DNA from: Agathobacter sp.
GTDB taxonomy: Bacteria; Bacillota; Clostridia; Lachnospirales; Lachnospiraceae
Reading direction: 5' to 3'
Assembly (NCBI GenBank): GCA_022772675.1
Contig: JALEZW010000011.1
Coordinates: 42,651 to 106,650, forward strand
Length of the DNA: 64,000 bases
The notes beneath the pieces are model-generated. The model was given only the letters and a program-made list of their open reading frames with translations. It did not search any database and was not told the origin of the DNA. Made by a program: the position numbers and the translations under genes. Numbering within the stretch: the stretch's first letter is position 1; each line of letters begins with the position of its first letter. Shown in pieces: positions 7,632 to 16,889 of the stretch.

Positions 7632-8573
7632 TTATCTTGCCCGAATCTCAGTCACCACTTCGTGATTCTGCCGAATCTGAATGTGCTGCATACGGGTCGT
7701 TCCTCCCTGAAAAAGCACCTCAATGTCCATCTCTCTGGAATCCATCTCTATACATGCAAGCTTACTTTTATAGATATAAAAAGTTACATCTGTCTCTGGA
7801 AAATCCTTAGCCATCTCTCTTAAGATGGAAAAAATCTCATCTCTCTCCTCATCATCTTCGAAATAATGGTCAAGTTCCCGATCCGCATAATCCTCCAGAT
7901 CATCCACCAGATCCCTTATAAAATCCTCATCCAGCGTTGTCTCATATCCTTTGCACTGCCTGTCTTCTCCATCAATTTCAAAGAGTTCTGTTCCGGCAGA
8001 GTTAAAATCCAGCGTCTCATATCTGTTTAAGAAAATCTTTCCGATACCAATAACATTCTCTTTCTGACCGGCAGCATCATACAGCGTATCACAAAATTCA
8101 TTAAAACAGTCAATACTGTCCTGCGTCCAGTACTGATACAACAGATCATTCAAAAAACCTGAGCTGTCTGCTGTATATATTTTCCAGGTCGGAAGTCCCA
8201 ACAGTGATATGTCACCTGCACATGCCAGTTCCACTCCGTCCCTATTGCCTTCCGCAGTCTCTACATCCCAATGTTCTGCATTCTGCAGCAACTGTGCAGA
8301 CTCAATCAATGTATTTACAGCTGCAACCAGAACCTTTCCTGATTTTCCAAGAAACACTCCGCTGTGAATACCACAAAAAGTAACTGCAAGAAGAACAACC
8401 AGACTTGCCAGAACAACCAGAGCCTTTTTCCCCTTTCCCATCTTCCGGTGTACCTTTTTCACCTTCTGCGCCTGTGGCTCTCCCATTGGCTTGCCGGTCA
8501 TTGGATCAAACCGCATTTGAGAATTCTCCTTAGGGACAGGCTCTCCTGTCATTGGATCATACTTCATTTCCAT
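7632..8573 (-). CDS. FDPMTG-motif single-pass membrane protein, paralogue of the gene at 1-1219
   Basis: 313 residues, complete. The N-terminus has two motif copies, KYDPMTGEPV and RFDPMTGKPM, then a basic stretch and one helix (about 51-69, ALVVLASLVVLLAVTFCGI). The outer domain starts SGVFLGKSGKV like its paralogue and ends with a strand-rich DVTFYIYKSKLACIEM segment. The ATG at 8573 has AAGGAG upstream (aaggagaataATG). It appears to be the first gene of the cluster, since a possible promoter lies just upstream. Unknown function; the paired architecture suggests these two proteins are complete and truncated-repeat versions of one sensor-like family. Confidence 0.88.
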   Translation of the reverse strand: MEMKYDPMTGEPVPKENSQMRFDPMTGKPMGEPQAQKVKKVHRKMGKGKKALVVLASLVVLLAVTFCGIHSGVFLGKSGKVLVAAVNTLIESAQLLQNAEHWDVETAEGNRDGVELACAGDISLLGLPTWKIYTADSSGFLNDLLYQYWTQDSIDCFNEFCDTLYDAAGQKENVIGIGKIFLNRYETLDFNSAGTELFEIDGEDRQCKGYETTLDEDFIRDLVDDLEDYADRELDHYFEDDEERDEIFSILREMAKDFPETDVTFYIYKSKLACIEMDSREMDIEVLFQGGTTRMQHIQIRQNHEVVTEIRAR

Positions 8574-8612
8574 ACATTATTCTCCTTTATCATATGTATA
8601 TACTCTTTAATA

Positions 8613-8641
8613 AACTTAGCATTTCCTCTTTCATGTGTCAA
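8613..8641 (-). promoter_or_regulatory. Possible sigma-A promoter for the 8573 cluster
   Basis: On the minus strand a perfect -35 TTGACA (8641-8636) is followed after 17 nt by TAAGTT (8618-8613), a poor -10. It is the only candidate upstream of the FDPMTG gene. The weak -10 makes this tentative. Confidence 0.35.
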
Positions 8642-8675
8642 CTAAAACCCACGTTTTTTGTTACGTCCCCATAAA

Positions 8676-9428
8676 TTATTCCCTGTGCCAGTGCCATTGT
8701 AGCAAAAACACTCCAGCCGCCAGCAGCCCCACAGAAATAATCCATGAGAACAGATTTCCTTTTACCGTGAAATCCAGTAAGTGCGTCTCCGTGCGGACTA
8801 TGGCAATCAGATTTGCCGCCATATGTCCTGCCATGGCCCCATAGACGTTTCCTGCACAGTCCATAAGGATGGCCAACAGGATTCCCACCAGAAATGCATA
8901 AAGAAACTGTACAATATTGGTATGCACCACTGCAAAAATCAGTGCTGATAAAAGAATTGCTGCAAGTTTTGGAATCATTGTCTTTAATCTGCCGTAAATG
9001 ATGCCGCGAAATACCAATTCTTCCAAAACCGGCGTAAATACTGCAAGACAGAGTACCTCTGTAATCAGATTTCCCCCGTAAAATCCCGCATTTGCCTTCT
9101 GATATCCTGTGGACATTTCCGGCAGACCGGTCATGGTGATGATATTATTCACCGCAATACTGATGCATGCTGTAATAAGCACTGCCCACAGCACATGAAC
9201 GGTTCTCTCTTTCGTCACCCCCACAGGCTGCCTTTTCATTCCTGCGAAGCCCTGCCCCTGTCTGTACAGCGGAAGCATAAATGGAATGGTGAGTATTGTG
9301 GCAATCAGCTGACATAACACAAAATGAGAATTGTCCATTCCAAAAATCCACTGCGCTAATGTCATAAAAATCAACATCACTGCGTAGTAAAACAAAAATG
9401 GATAGAGAATATACCAAACCTTTTTCAT
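8676..9428 (-). CDS. CPBP family intramembrane metalloprotease homologue
   Basis: 250 residues with about seven hydrophobic segments. The Abi/CAAX-type signature is visible: EELVFRGIIYGRL (glutamate pair followed by Arg), then a second conserved helix with His in FAVVHTNIVQF. These motifs place it in the CPBP (Rce1-like) family of membrane proteases, known in bacteria for prenyl-protein processing, bacteriocin self-immunity or regulated proteolysis. No bacteriocin precursor is apparent nearby. It follows the HAD phosphatase gene after 62 bp and may share its transcript. Substrate unknown. Confidence 0.88.
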   Translation of the reverse strand: MKKVWYILYPFLFYYAVMLIFMTLAQWIFGMDNSHFVLCQLIATILTIPFMLPLYRQGQGFAGMKRQPVGVTKERTVHVLWAVLITACISIAVNNIITMTGLPEMSTGYQKANAGFYGGNLITEVLCLAVFTPVLEELVFRGIIYGRLKTMIPKLAAILLSALIFAVVHTNIVQFLYAFLVGILLAILMDCAGNVYGAMAGHMAANLIAIVRTETHLLDFTVKGNLFSWIISVGLLAAGVFLLQWHWHRE

Positions 9429-9490
9429 AATGTCTCCTTTTTCATGATGTTATCTACTTACCACGGAAATGTCCATCCCTATGGGATGAT

Positions 9491-10159
9491 TTAGTAACCG
9501 GCTTTTCCCGGCAAACCAGCCAGCAGTCCCGGCAGTTCTTCCATGGAATCACAGACTCCGATTATTCCTGTCTTTTTCATCTCTTCCACATCGCCAAAGC
9601 CGTAGCTTACAGCAATACAGAAAATTCCAAGCTCTGCGGCACCTGCTGCATCAAATTCTGTATCCCCCACCAAGCACATGCTCTCCCTGGGAATATCACT
9701 CCAGCGCCGCATCACCTCTTCCAGAATCTGGGATTTCTTATCCCGTCTTCCATCAAAAGTTGCACCTGTCACATCATCAAACAGCTCCAGAATACCAAAA
9801 TGTTCCAGAATACGTTTACAGGAGACCTCCGGTTTCGAAGAAGCCATGCCAATCCTGTATCCCCTTTCTCTTAACTGCCGGATACACTGCTCAACTCCCG
9901 GATAAAGCCGGCACTCAAAAATTCCGGTTTTGTTATAACGCTCCCTGTATTTTTCCACGGCTTCATAAGCCCTTTCCGGGGAAAACCCGTAATATTTTTC
10001 GAAACTCTCTGAAAGGGGCGGTCCGATAAAACGATAGAGTTTACCGGTATCCTGTTCATGGATTCCATAATATTCCAGCGCATAGAGGGCAGATTTAATA
10101 ATTCCCTCGGAGGAATCAATCAAGGTTCCGTCCAGATCAAACAAAATGGTATCAATCAC
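9491..10159 (-). CDS. HAD family hydrolase, phosphoglycolate-phosphatase-like
   Basis: 222 residues. Motif I DLDGTLID gives the nucleophile Asp8 and acid/base Asp10; motif II is ASSKP; motif III/IV is GDTEFDAAGA. An alpha-helical cap (about 15-85) fits subclass I HAD enzymes of the Gph/PpaX group, which remove phosphate from small molecules. Its ATG overlaps the parC stop by 4 nt, so it is translationally coupled to the topoisomerase gene; a repair-related role (phosphoglycolate removal) would fit but is not shown by sequence. True substrate is uncertain. Confidence 0.88.
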   Translation of the reverse strand: MIDTILFDLDGTLIDSSEGIIKSALYALEYYGIHEQDTGKLYRFIGPPLSESFEKYYGFSPERAYEAVEKYRERYNKTGIFECRLYPGVEQCIRQLRERGYRIGMASSKPEVSCKRILEHFGILELFDDVTGATFDGRRDKKSQILEEVMRRWSDIPRESMCLVGDTEFDAAGAAELGIFCIAVSYGFGDVEEMKKTGIIGVCDSMEELPGLLAGLPGKAGY

Positions 10160-12387
10160 TTCTTTACTCCTTTTGTGTCGCGGTTTCCCACATGCAGACG
10201 GTTTAAAGCCACCTGCTTTCCTTTTACCTCTATCTCTTTATTTTCTCCATCGTGCAGTACATAGACAGCCTTAAGTTCATCCTCTGCATTTAAGCGCATG
10301 CCACGCACACCCACAGCCCCCTTCTTTTTCTGGGGAATCTGTGCACTGTCAATCCTAAGGAACATATCCTTCTTCGATTCCATGATAATAGTATCTGTGT
10401 CTTCCACCGGACAAACGGTAAGTAAAAGGTCTTCCTCCGCAAGTTTTGTAGCCGCAGTGGTCTTTTTTGCTACTACAAACTCGCTTCCCTCCACCACCTT
10501 TAACATGGCTGTTTTTGTACCAAAGAGCATCCTGCTTCTGCTCACATGCTCTAAGCTGTCCAGATAGAGGAAACTCTCCTCCCTGCTGTCGTAATTGCAG
10601 AGATTATCAATCGGAGTTCCCTTATCACGGAATTTTCCGTAGGGAAGGTCTAAAACCTTTAGGAGATGCAGCTGCCCTTTATCCGTAAAAATGCAGATTT
10701 TATCTGTATTTTTGCAGGTAAAGATAAAACGGAATTCCGCATCTGCCGCCTCTTTATTTCTCTCATAAACAGAAAGATCCACGATTTTGGCATAGCCGAA
10801 GCGATCCATGAGAAAGACCACCTCCTGCTCCTTGATCTTCTGTTCCTCTACCACAGCCTCTTTTAAATTATCGATTACCGTTTTTCTTTCTTTTCCATAG
10901 GACTTTTTAAAAGTAGTCAGCTCCTTGATGATTACCTTTGCCATAGAAGAACGGTGCTCTAAAATATCCTCATATTTTGCAATGTTTAACAGAGTCTCTT
11001 CATGCTCCTTCATAAGAGCCTCGATTTCAAGGCCAATCAGCTTGTAAAGCCGCATCTCCAGAATGGCCTGTGCCTGCCGCTCCGTAAAGTTAAGCTGCTG
11101 AGCCATGATTTTTGAAGAGGGATTCTTAAAGGTAATGTTATCCGTATTTCCCTCTGTCAGGCATGCCTTGGCATCCTTGATATTCCGGCTTCCCCGCAGA
11201 ATCTCAATAATCAAATCAATCACATTGCAGGCGCGGATCAGTCCCTCTTCAATTTCTTTTTTATCCAGTTCCTTCTGTAAAAGAGTACGATATTTTCTGT
11301 CTGCAATTTCATACTGGAATTTCACATGATGCCTGATGATGGATACAAGACCCATAGTTTCCGGTCTGCCATCTGCCACTGCCAGCATATTGACACCAAA
11401 GGTATCCTCCAGCTTTGTTTTTTTATAAAGCAGATTGGTAAGAGCTTCAACATCCGCTCCTTTTTTTAAGTCCAGGACAATCCGGATTCCCTCTTTGGAG
11501 GACTGGTTGGTGATATCCACGATATCGGTGGTTGCTTTTGTCTCCACCAGACTGTACACATCATTTAGGAATTTTCCGATGTTTGCGCCAATCATGGTAT
11601 AGGGGATTTCCGTAATGACCATCTGGTCTTTTCCGCCCTTTCCCTTCTCAATCTCTATCTTTCCGCGGATTTTAATTTTACCCACACCGGATTCATAGAT
11701 AGCAGGAAGATCATCTTTATTGGCAATAATTCCACCGGTGGGAAAATCCGGTCCCTTAATATACTGCATCATTTCGGCGGTGGTAATGTCAGGATTTTTC
11801 ATATAGGCGATCACACCGTCAATAACCTCGCCAAAATTATGGGGTGGAATAGAAGTTGCCATTCCCACAGCAATTCCCTCGGCACCGTTTATGAGAAGAT
11901 TGGGGACCTTAACCGGCAGAACCACCGGTTCCTTCTCCGTCTCATCAAAATTCGGAATAAAGTCCACTACATCCTTGTCCAGATCCGCCAGATATGCTTC
12001 CTGTGTAACCTTCTGCAGCCGTGCCTCCGTATATCGCATGGCAGCGGCTCCGTCCCCCTCAATGGAACCAAAGTTTCCATGTCCATCCACCAGCGGCAGA
12101 CCCTTTTTAAAATCCTGTGCCATAACAACCAGGGCCTCATAGATGGAGGAATCTCCATGGGGATGATATTTACCCATGGTATCGCCCACAATACGTGCAC
12201 TCTTTCTGTAGGGCTTGTCATAGCGGATGCCAAGCTCATACATATCGTATAGCGTTCGACGCTGTACCGGTTTTAATCCGTCCCGCACATCCGGCAGTGC
12301 ACGTGCAATAATAACAGACATGGCATAGTCAATATATGATTTCTGCATCAACTCCGAATACTCGGTGCGAATGATACTGTGTTCCAT
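10156..12387 (-). CDS. parC: DNA topoisomerase IV subunit A (type IIA, GyrA/ParC family)
   Basis: 743 residues. It cuts and rejoins duplex DNA with its catalytic Tyr in AAMRYTEARL. The winged-helix region HPHGDSSIYEALVVMAQ matches the quinolone-binding segment, with Ser and Glu at the two common resistance positions, a sensitive-type arrangement. A GyrA-box (QRRGGKG) is not seen and the C-terminal domain is short, which favours topoisomerase IV over gyrase. The adjacent upstream parE supplies the ATPase subunit. A gyrase pair is presumed elsewhere on the chromosome. The start ATG at 12387 lies 32 bp after the parE stop. Confidence 0.9.
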   Translation of the reverse strand: MEHSIIRTEYSELMQKSYIDYAMSVIIARALPDVRDGLKPVQRRTLYDMYELGIRYDKPYRKSARIVGDTMGKYHPHGDSSIYEALVVMAQDFKKGLPLVDGHGNFGSIEGDGAAAMRYTEARLQKVTQEAYLADLDKDVVDFIPNFDETEKEPVVLPVKVPNLLINGAEGIAVGMATSIPPHNFGEVIDGVIAYMKNPDITTAEMMQYIKGPDFPTGGIIANKDDLPAIYESGVGKIKIRGKIEIEKGKGGKDQMVITEIPYTMIGANIGKFLNDVYSLVETKATTDIVDITNQSSKEGIRIVLDLKKGADVEALTNLLYKKTKLEDTFGVNMLAVADGRPETMGLVSIIRHHVKFQYEIADRKYRTLLQKELDKKEIEEGLIRACNVIDLIIEILRGSRNIKDAKACLTEGNTDNITFKNPSSKIMAQQLNFTERQAQAILEMRLYKLIGLEIEALMKEHEETLLNIAKYEDILEHRSSMAKVIIKELTTFKKSYGKERKTVIDNLKEAVVEEQKIKEQEVVFLMDRFGYAKIVDLSVYERNKEAADAEFRFIFTCKNTDKICIFTDKGQLHLLKVLDLPYGKFRDKGTPIDNLCNYDSREESFLYLDSLEHVSRSRMLFGTKTAMLKVVEGSEFVVAKKTTAATKLAEEDLLLTVCPVEDTDTIIMESKKDMFLRIDSAQIPQKKKGAVGVRGMRLNAEDELKAVYVLHDGENKEIEVKGKQVALNRLHVGNRDTKGVKK

Positions 12388-12419
12388 GATGATTCTCTCC
12401 CTTACTGTATCTTCTCTCT

Positions 12420-14333
12420 TTAAATGTCAAGACTGGCATCGCCTGCATGTTCATAGATAAAAGCCTTACGCGGTGCCACATCCGTTCCCATAAGCATCTC
12501 CGTCACATCGGATGCCATACGGCCATCTTCAATCTCCACACGCTTCATCACACGGGTTTCAGGATTTAAGGTTGTCTCCCAGAGCTGGTCGGCATCCATC
12601 TCTCCAAGACCTTTGTACCGCTGCAGCGTGAATTTACCTGTATGGGTTTTTCTGTATTTTTCCAATGCGGCATCATCGTAGAGATATTCTTCCTTTCCCC
12701 TGGCAGGAATCACTTTATACAAAGGCGGCATTGCCACATAGACATGTCCCTCAAAAATAAGCTCCGGCATAAACCGGTAAAACAGGGTAAGGAGCAGGGT
12801 GGAAATATGGGCTCCATCCACGTCGGCATCTGCCATAATAATAATCTTATCATAGCGGAGTTTCGTGATATCAAAATCATTCCCGTATCCTTCCGAAAAT
12901 CCGCAGCCAAAGGCATTGATCATGGTCTTAATCTCTGCATTGGCAAGAACCTTGTCAATACTGGCTTTTTCCACATTCAAAATTTTTCCGCGGATTGGCA
13001 TGATAGCCTGATACATCCGGTTTCTTGCCATCTTTGCTGAGCCTCCGGCAGAATCTCCCTCTACAATAAAGATTTCACATTTAGAGGCATCCCGGCTCTC
13101 ACAGTTGGAAAGCTTTCCATTGGAGTCAAAAGAAAACTTCTGTTTTGTCAGAAGATTTGTCTTTGCCTTCTCCTCTGCTTTCCTGATTTTCGCCGCTTTT
13201 TCCGCACATCCGATTACAATTTTTAAAGTCTCAAGGTTTTTATCAAAAAACAGCGGCACCTCGTCCCCTGTCACCTTTGCCGTTGCACGACTGGCATCCT
13301 GATTATCCAGCTTCGTCTTGGTCTGTCCCTCAAATCTTGGATCCGGATGCTTGATGGAAATAACAGCAGTCATTCCGTTTCGCACATCGGCACCGTTAAA
13401 GTTTGCATCCTTTTCTTTTAAAATTCCAAGCTCTCTCGCATAGGAATTGATAATAGTTGTAAAAGCTGTTTTAAATCCGGTCAGATGAGCCCCACCCTCG
13501 GAATTATAGATATTATTACAGAAACCCAGAATATTTTCATGAAATTCACTGGTATACTGGAAGGCAGCTTCCACCTCGATTCCCTCACTCTCGCCCTTAA
13601 AGTAAATGACATCATGAAGTACTTCCAGCTTACTGTTTAAATCCTTGACAAACCCCACAATTCCATCCGGCTCGTGAAATTCGATATGCTCAACCTCCGG
13701 TTTTCTCCGGTCCTCATAGATAATCGTAAGCTTCGGATTTAAGTAAGCAGTCTCGTGCATCCGGCTCTTGACCTCATCTTCCTTAAACCTTGTCTTCTCA
13801 AAAATCTCCGGATCCGGCAGAAAATTAATCTTTGTTCCTGTCTTTTTTGTCTTTCCGATTACCGGAAGCAGACCATTTTCCAGTTCCACCACCGGACGTC
13901 CCTTCTCATAACGGTCATGGTGGATATAGCCTCCCTGGCTAATCTTAACATCCATATAGGTAGAGAGCGCATTGACAACAGATGAACCTACTCCATGCAA
14001 ACCTCCACTGGTCTTATACACGCTGTTATCAAATTTTCCTCCTGCATGCAGGGTGGAAAAAACCACCCGGGCTGCTGAAACCCCTTTGGCATGCATTCCC
14101 ACCGGAATACCACGTCCGTTATCCTCCACCGTACAGGAACCATCTTCCTCCAAAGTCACCCAGATGGTATCACAGGCACCTGCCAGATGCTCGTCCACAG
14201 AATTGTCCACAATCTCATAAATCAGATGGTTTAATCCTTTGGTGGTCACACTTCCAATATACATTCCCGGACGTTTCCGTACTGCTTCAAGTCCCTCCAG
14301 TACCGCTATGCTGCTTGCGTCATAACCTGACAT
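12420..14333 (-). CDS. parE: DNA topoisomerase IV subunit B (GyrB/ParE family)
   Basis: 637 residues. The GHKL ATPase motifs are clear: EIVDNSVDE, DNGRGIPVG and GGLHGVGSSVVNAL. The TOPRIM domain contains IVEGDSAGGSAK and the metal-binding DADVDGAHI, followed by PLYKV and QRYKGLGEM. It provides ATP hydrolysis and the gate for the ParC subunit. The total length is standard and lacks insertions seen in proteobacterial GyrB. Assignment as ParE rather than GyrB depends on its pairing with the short ParC-like partner; the family call itself is secure. Confidence 0.9.
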   Translation of the reverse strand: MSGYDASSIAVLEGLEAVRKRPGMYIGSVTTKGLNHLIYEIVDNSVDEHLAGACDTIWVTLEEDGSCTVEDNGRGIPVGMHAKGVSAARVVFSTLHAGGKFDNSVYKTSGGLHGVGSSVVNALSTYMDVKISQGGYIHHDRYEKGRPVVELENGLLPVIGKTKKTGTKINFLPDPEIFEKTRFKEDEVKSRMHETAYLNPKLTIIYEDRRKPEVEHIEFHEPDGIVGFVKDLNSKLEVLHDVIYFKGESEGIEVEAAFQYTSEFHENILGFCNNIYNSEGGAHLTGFKTAFTTIINSYARELGILKEKDANFNGADVRNGMTAVISIKHPDPRFEGQTKTKLDNQDASRATAKVTGDEVPLFFDKNLETLKIVIGCAEKAAKIRKAEEKAKTNLLTKQKFSFDSNGKLSNCESRDASKCEIFIVEGDSAGGSAKMARNRMYQAIMPIRGKILNVEKASIDKVLANAEIKTMINAFGCGFSEGYGNDFDITKLRYDKIIIMADADVDGAHISTLLLTLFYRFMPELIFEGHVYVAMPPLYKVIPARGKEEYLYDDAALEKYRKTHTGKFTLQRYKGLGEMDADQLWETTLNPETRVMKRVEIEDGRMASDVTEMLMGTDVAPRKAFIYEHAGDASLDI

Positions 14334-14359
14334 AATTCCTACACTCCTTATCGCATTTC

Positions 14360-15463
14360 CTATTGGGCGCCATAATTCTGATCTTTCATATGTGCAATTA
14401 CCATAACTGCAATCCGAAACGTCATGGCATCGTCAAAAGTCCGGATATCCAGACCGATTGCTTTCTCAATTCTCTCCAGACGGTAGACCAGTGTATTTCT
14501 ATGCACGTAGAGCTGCCTTGCCGTTTCGGAAATATTTAAATTGTTCTCAAAGAATTTATTAATGGTGGACATTGCCTCCTCATCCTCTAATATGTCCGGA
14601 ATTTTGTTCCCAAACACCTCTTTGATAAACATTTCGCACAAACTCATAGGAAGCTGGTAGATCAAACGCCCGATTCCCAGCTTGCCATAGGAAATCGTAT
14701 CATATTTTGCATAAAAAACGCGTCCGACTTCAAGGGCCATACGGGCCTCCTGGTAAGATTCCGTAATTTCCGGAAGCTGTGTTACCACATTTCCATATCC
14801 AATGCGCACACGGATCATTGCCTCCATATGGAGATTATCCGACAGGCTCTCTGCAATTTTCTGAAGTCGTTCCTCCATCTCATCCTCTTTTACATTGGAT
14901 ACATCCTTTACCAGCACCACACTATGCTGATCTACACAGGTCACAAAATCCCTGGCTCTGATATCAGACAGGTTTTTTACCATCTCAAGAGCCACATCAT
15001 TATTTTTGCTGCCGGTATCAATCACAAATACTACCCGCGGAACCTCCTGAATATGATGCCGTTTGGCTTTTCCATAGATATCCACCACCAGCATATTTCC
15101 CAGCAGAATATTCTGCATAAAACTGTTACGGTCAAACTGCTCTGCCATACTCACAACAAGGTTTCTGATCTGGCAGACCGCCATCTGTGCGCACACAATC
15201 ATCTGTTCCTCTGTAATCTTACATACAAGTATAAGCTCCGGCTCTCCGTCCACCATAATTTTATACAGATGATTATCCTGAAAGACTTGTTTCTCCGCCA
15301 GTGATTCTGCAAATTCCACTACAACAGCCTCCATCTCATCCGGCAGATTCATTCCATCTGTAAATGCAGCCAGTTTTCCTCTTGCAGAATAAAGAGCAGA
15401 TTCCATATGACAGATATCTTTGATTTCATTTAATGAATTCTGTAATTTCTGATTTGAAAGCAT
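14360..15463 (-). CDS. PucR/CdaR-type transcriptional regulator
   Basis: 367 residues from the ATG at 15463, preceded by AGGAG with 5-nt spacing. An ATG 15 bp further upstream overlaps that ribosome site and is unlikely. The C-terminal 60 residues contain ENNLNISETARQLYVHRNTL, the PucR/CdaR helix-turn-helix, followed by YRLERIEKAIGLDIR. The central region (about 130-280) resembles the GGDEF-like domain of CdaR regulators, without catalytic motifs. Family members sense sugar acids, purines or other metabolites. It sits between a sugar-ABC ATPase gene and parE; a role in carbohydrate control is plausible, but the ligand is unknown. Confidence 0.88.
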   Translation of the reverse strand: MLSNQKLQNSLNEIKDICHMESALYSARGKLAAFTDGMNLPDEMEAVVVEFAESLAEKQVFQDNHLYKIMVDGEPELILVCKITEEQMIVCAQMAVCQIRNLVVSMAEQFDRNSFMQNILLGNMLVVDIYGKAKRHHIQEVPRVVFVIDTGSKNNDVALEMVKNLSDIRARDFVTCVDQHSVVLVKDVSNVKEDEMEERLQKIAESLSDNLHMEAMIRVRIGYGNVVTQLPEITESYQEARMALEVGRVFYAKYDTISYGKLGIGRLIYQLPMSLCEMFIKEVFGNKIPDILEDEEAMSTINKFFENNLNISETARQLYVHRNTLVYRLERIEKAIGLDIRTFDDAMTFRIAVMVIAHMKDQNYGAQ

Positions 15464-15536
15464 GAATACTCCTATCATACACTAACTATTAACCCATATT
15501 CTCTCCCATACCGGAAAAATATAAAGGTCTTTTATG

Positions 15537-15567
15537 AAAAACCCGGGTGTAAATACTCACACCCGGG
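15537..15567 (-). terminator. Intrinsic terminator downstream of ugpC
   Basis: A perfect GC-rich stem CCCGGGTGT/ACACCCGGG (15542-15550 and 15559-15567), followed on the minus strand by a run of T (15541-15537). It lies 33 bp after the ugpC stop and separates ugpC from the PucR-type regulator. Confidence 0.92.
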
Positions 15568-15599
15568 CTCATGATTTACAACTATTTAATTTTAGCGAA

Positions 15600-16712
15600 C
15601 TAGTTGGTAATTGTCAATTCTGTATCTTTGTCAAAAACATGAATCTTGTGCGGATCAAATGCAAGTTTAATATGATCGCCATAACGTGCAGGAGTATCTG
15701 AATCAACTCTTGCTGTCATGTTTGCACCTGCTACTGTGTAATACAGTAATACTTCTGCACCCAGCAGCTCATATCCCGTTACGTCAGACTCAATTACACT
15801 GTCACTGTGCTTCTGAAGCATCTCAGGATCATCAGAGATATCCTCCGGTCTGATACCAAGGATAACCTTCTTTCCATTGTATCCGCCATCTGCCAGCTTC
15901 TTGGATTTGTTCTCCGGAAGTGCAACAGAGTACTCACCAAATTTAAGGATTGCTTTCTCCCCCTCAATCTTGCACTCAGCATCAATAAAGTTCATCTGCG
16001 GGGATCCAATGAATCCGGCAACAAATAAATTATTCGGCTCGTTGTACAATTTCTGTGGGGAGTCAACCTGCATGATGACACCATCCTTTAATACAACGAT
16101 TCTTGTTCCAAGAGTCATAGCCTCTGTCTGGTCATGTGTTACATAGATAATAGTAGCACCTAATCTGTTATGAAGAGATGCAATCTCAGATCTCATCTGC
16201 ACACGAAGCTTTGCATCCAGGTTGGATAACGGCTCATCCATAAGGAATACCTTAGGATTACGAACGATTGCACGGCCCATGGCAACACGCTGTCTCTGTC
16301 CACCGGAAAGTGCCTTTGGCTTACGATCCAGTAATTTCTCCAGATCCAAGATTCTTGCTGCTTCCTCAACTTTAGCCTTAATCTCATCCTTCGGAACTTT
16401 TCTTAACTTAAGACCAAATGCCATGTTATCAAATACTGTCATATGCGGATACAGAGCGTAGTTCTGGAATACCATTGCAATATCACGATCCTTCGGCTCA
16501 ACATCATTCATTACTTTTCCATCAATGATCAGTTCACCGGAAGAAATCTCCTCAAGTCCTGCGATCATACGAAGTGTGGTAGACTTTCCACATCCGGACG
16601 GTCCTACGAAAATGATGAATTCCTTATCCTCTACATCCAGGTTAAAATCCTTAACTGCCTCAAATCCGTTGGGATATACTTTGCAGACATTCTTTAATGA
16701 TAAACTTGCCAT
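15600..16712 (-). CDS. ugpC: Sugar ABC transporter ATP-binding protein (UgpC/MsmX type)
   Basis: 370 residues. Walker [11 protein letters not shown]-loop [12 protein letters not shown], signature [12 protein letters not shown], Walker [15 protein letters not shown] and H-loop [11 protein letters not shown] are all present. The C-terminal 130 residues form the MOI/OB-type regulatory domain of the CUT1 family. In Firmicutes a single such ATPase often serves several sugar importers whose operons lack their own ATPase. That fits here: it is monocistronic, with its own terminator and no permease or binding protein nearby. The start ATG at 16712 has AGGAGG 8 nt upstream. Substrate cannot be told from this subunit. 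Confidence 0.93.
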   Translation of the reverse strand: MASLSLKNVCKVYPNGFEAVKDFNLDVEDKEFIIFVGPSGCGKSTTLRMIAGLEEISSGELIIDGKVMNDVEPKDRDIAMVFQNYALYPHMTVFDNMAFGLKLRKVPKDEIKAKVEEAARILDLEKLLDRKPKALSGGQRQRVAMGRAIVRNPKVFLMDEPLSNLDAKLRVQMRSEIASLHNRLGATIIYVTHDQTEAMTLGTRIVVLKDGVIMQVDSPQKLYNEPNNLFVAGFIGSPQMNFIDAECKIEGEKAILKFGEYSVALPENKSKKLADGGYNGKKVILGIRPEDISDDPEMLQKHSDSVIESDVTGYELLGAEVLLYYTVAGANMTARVDSDTPARYGDHIKLAFDPHKIHVFDKDTELTITN

Positions 16713-16889
16713 TTAAAAAAACCTCCTGATTTTCTATACATTTTCTTTTGTGAAGTCTACAGGACTTCCTCATGGTTGTATCATACCGAATATCCCAGGA
16801 AATTACCACCGTCAATCCGACAAATATTAAGCGGTTTTCCTGTCAAAATGACTAATTATAAAATTACAGCACAGATTATTCTATTCTCT

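Noticed and set aside
12420..14333. Assignment of the topoisomerase pair as gyrase
   Set aside because: The A subunit is short, lacks a visible GyrA-box and the pair is isolated from dnaA/recF; topoisomerase IV fits better, though not proven.
15878..16461. Several plus-strand frames antisense to ugpC
   Set aside because: They lie wholly within a well-conserved ATPase gene and show low-complexity, shadow-type composition.
16713..16889. A promoter TTGACG/TATTCG before ugpC
   Set aside because: The spacing is right but the -10 is weak and another candidate (TATGAT) lacks a matching -35, so no site was listed.
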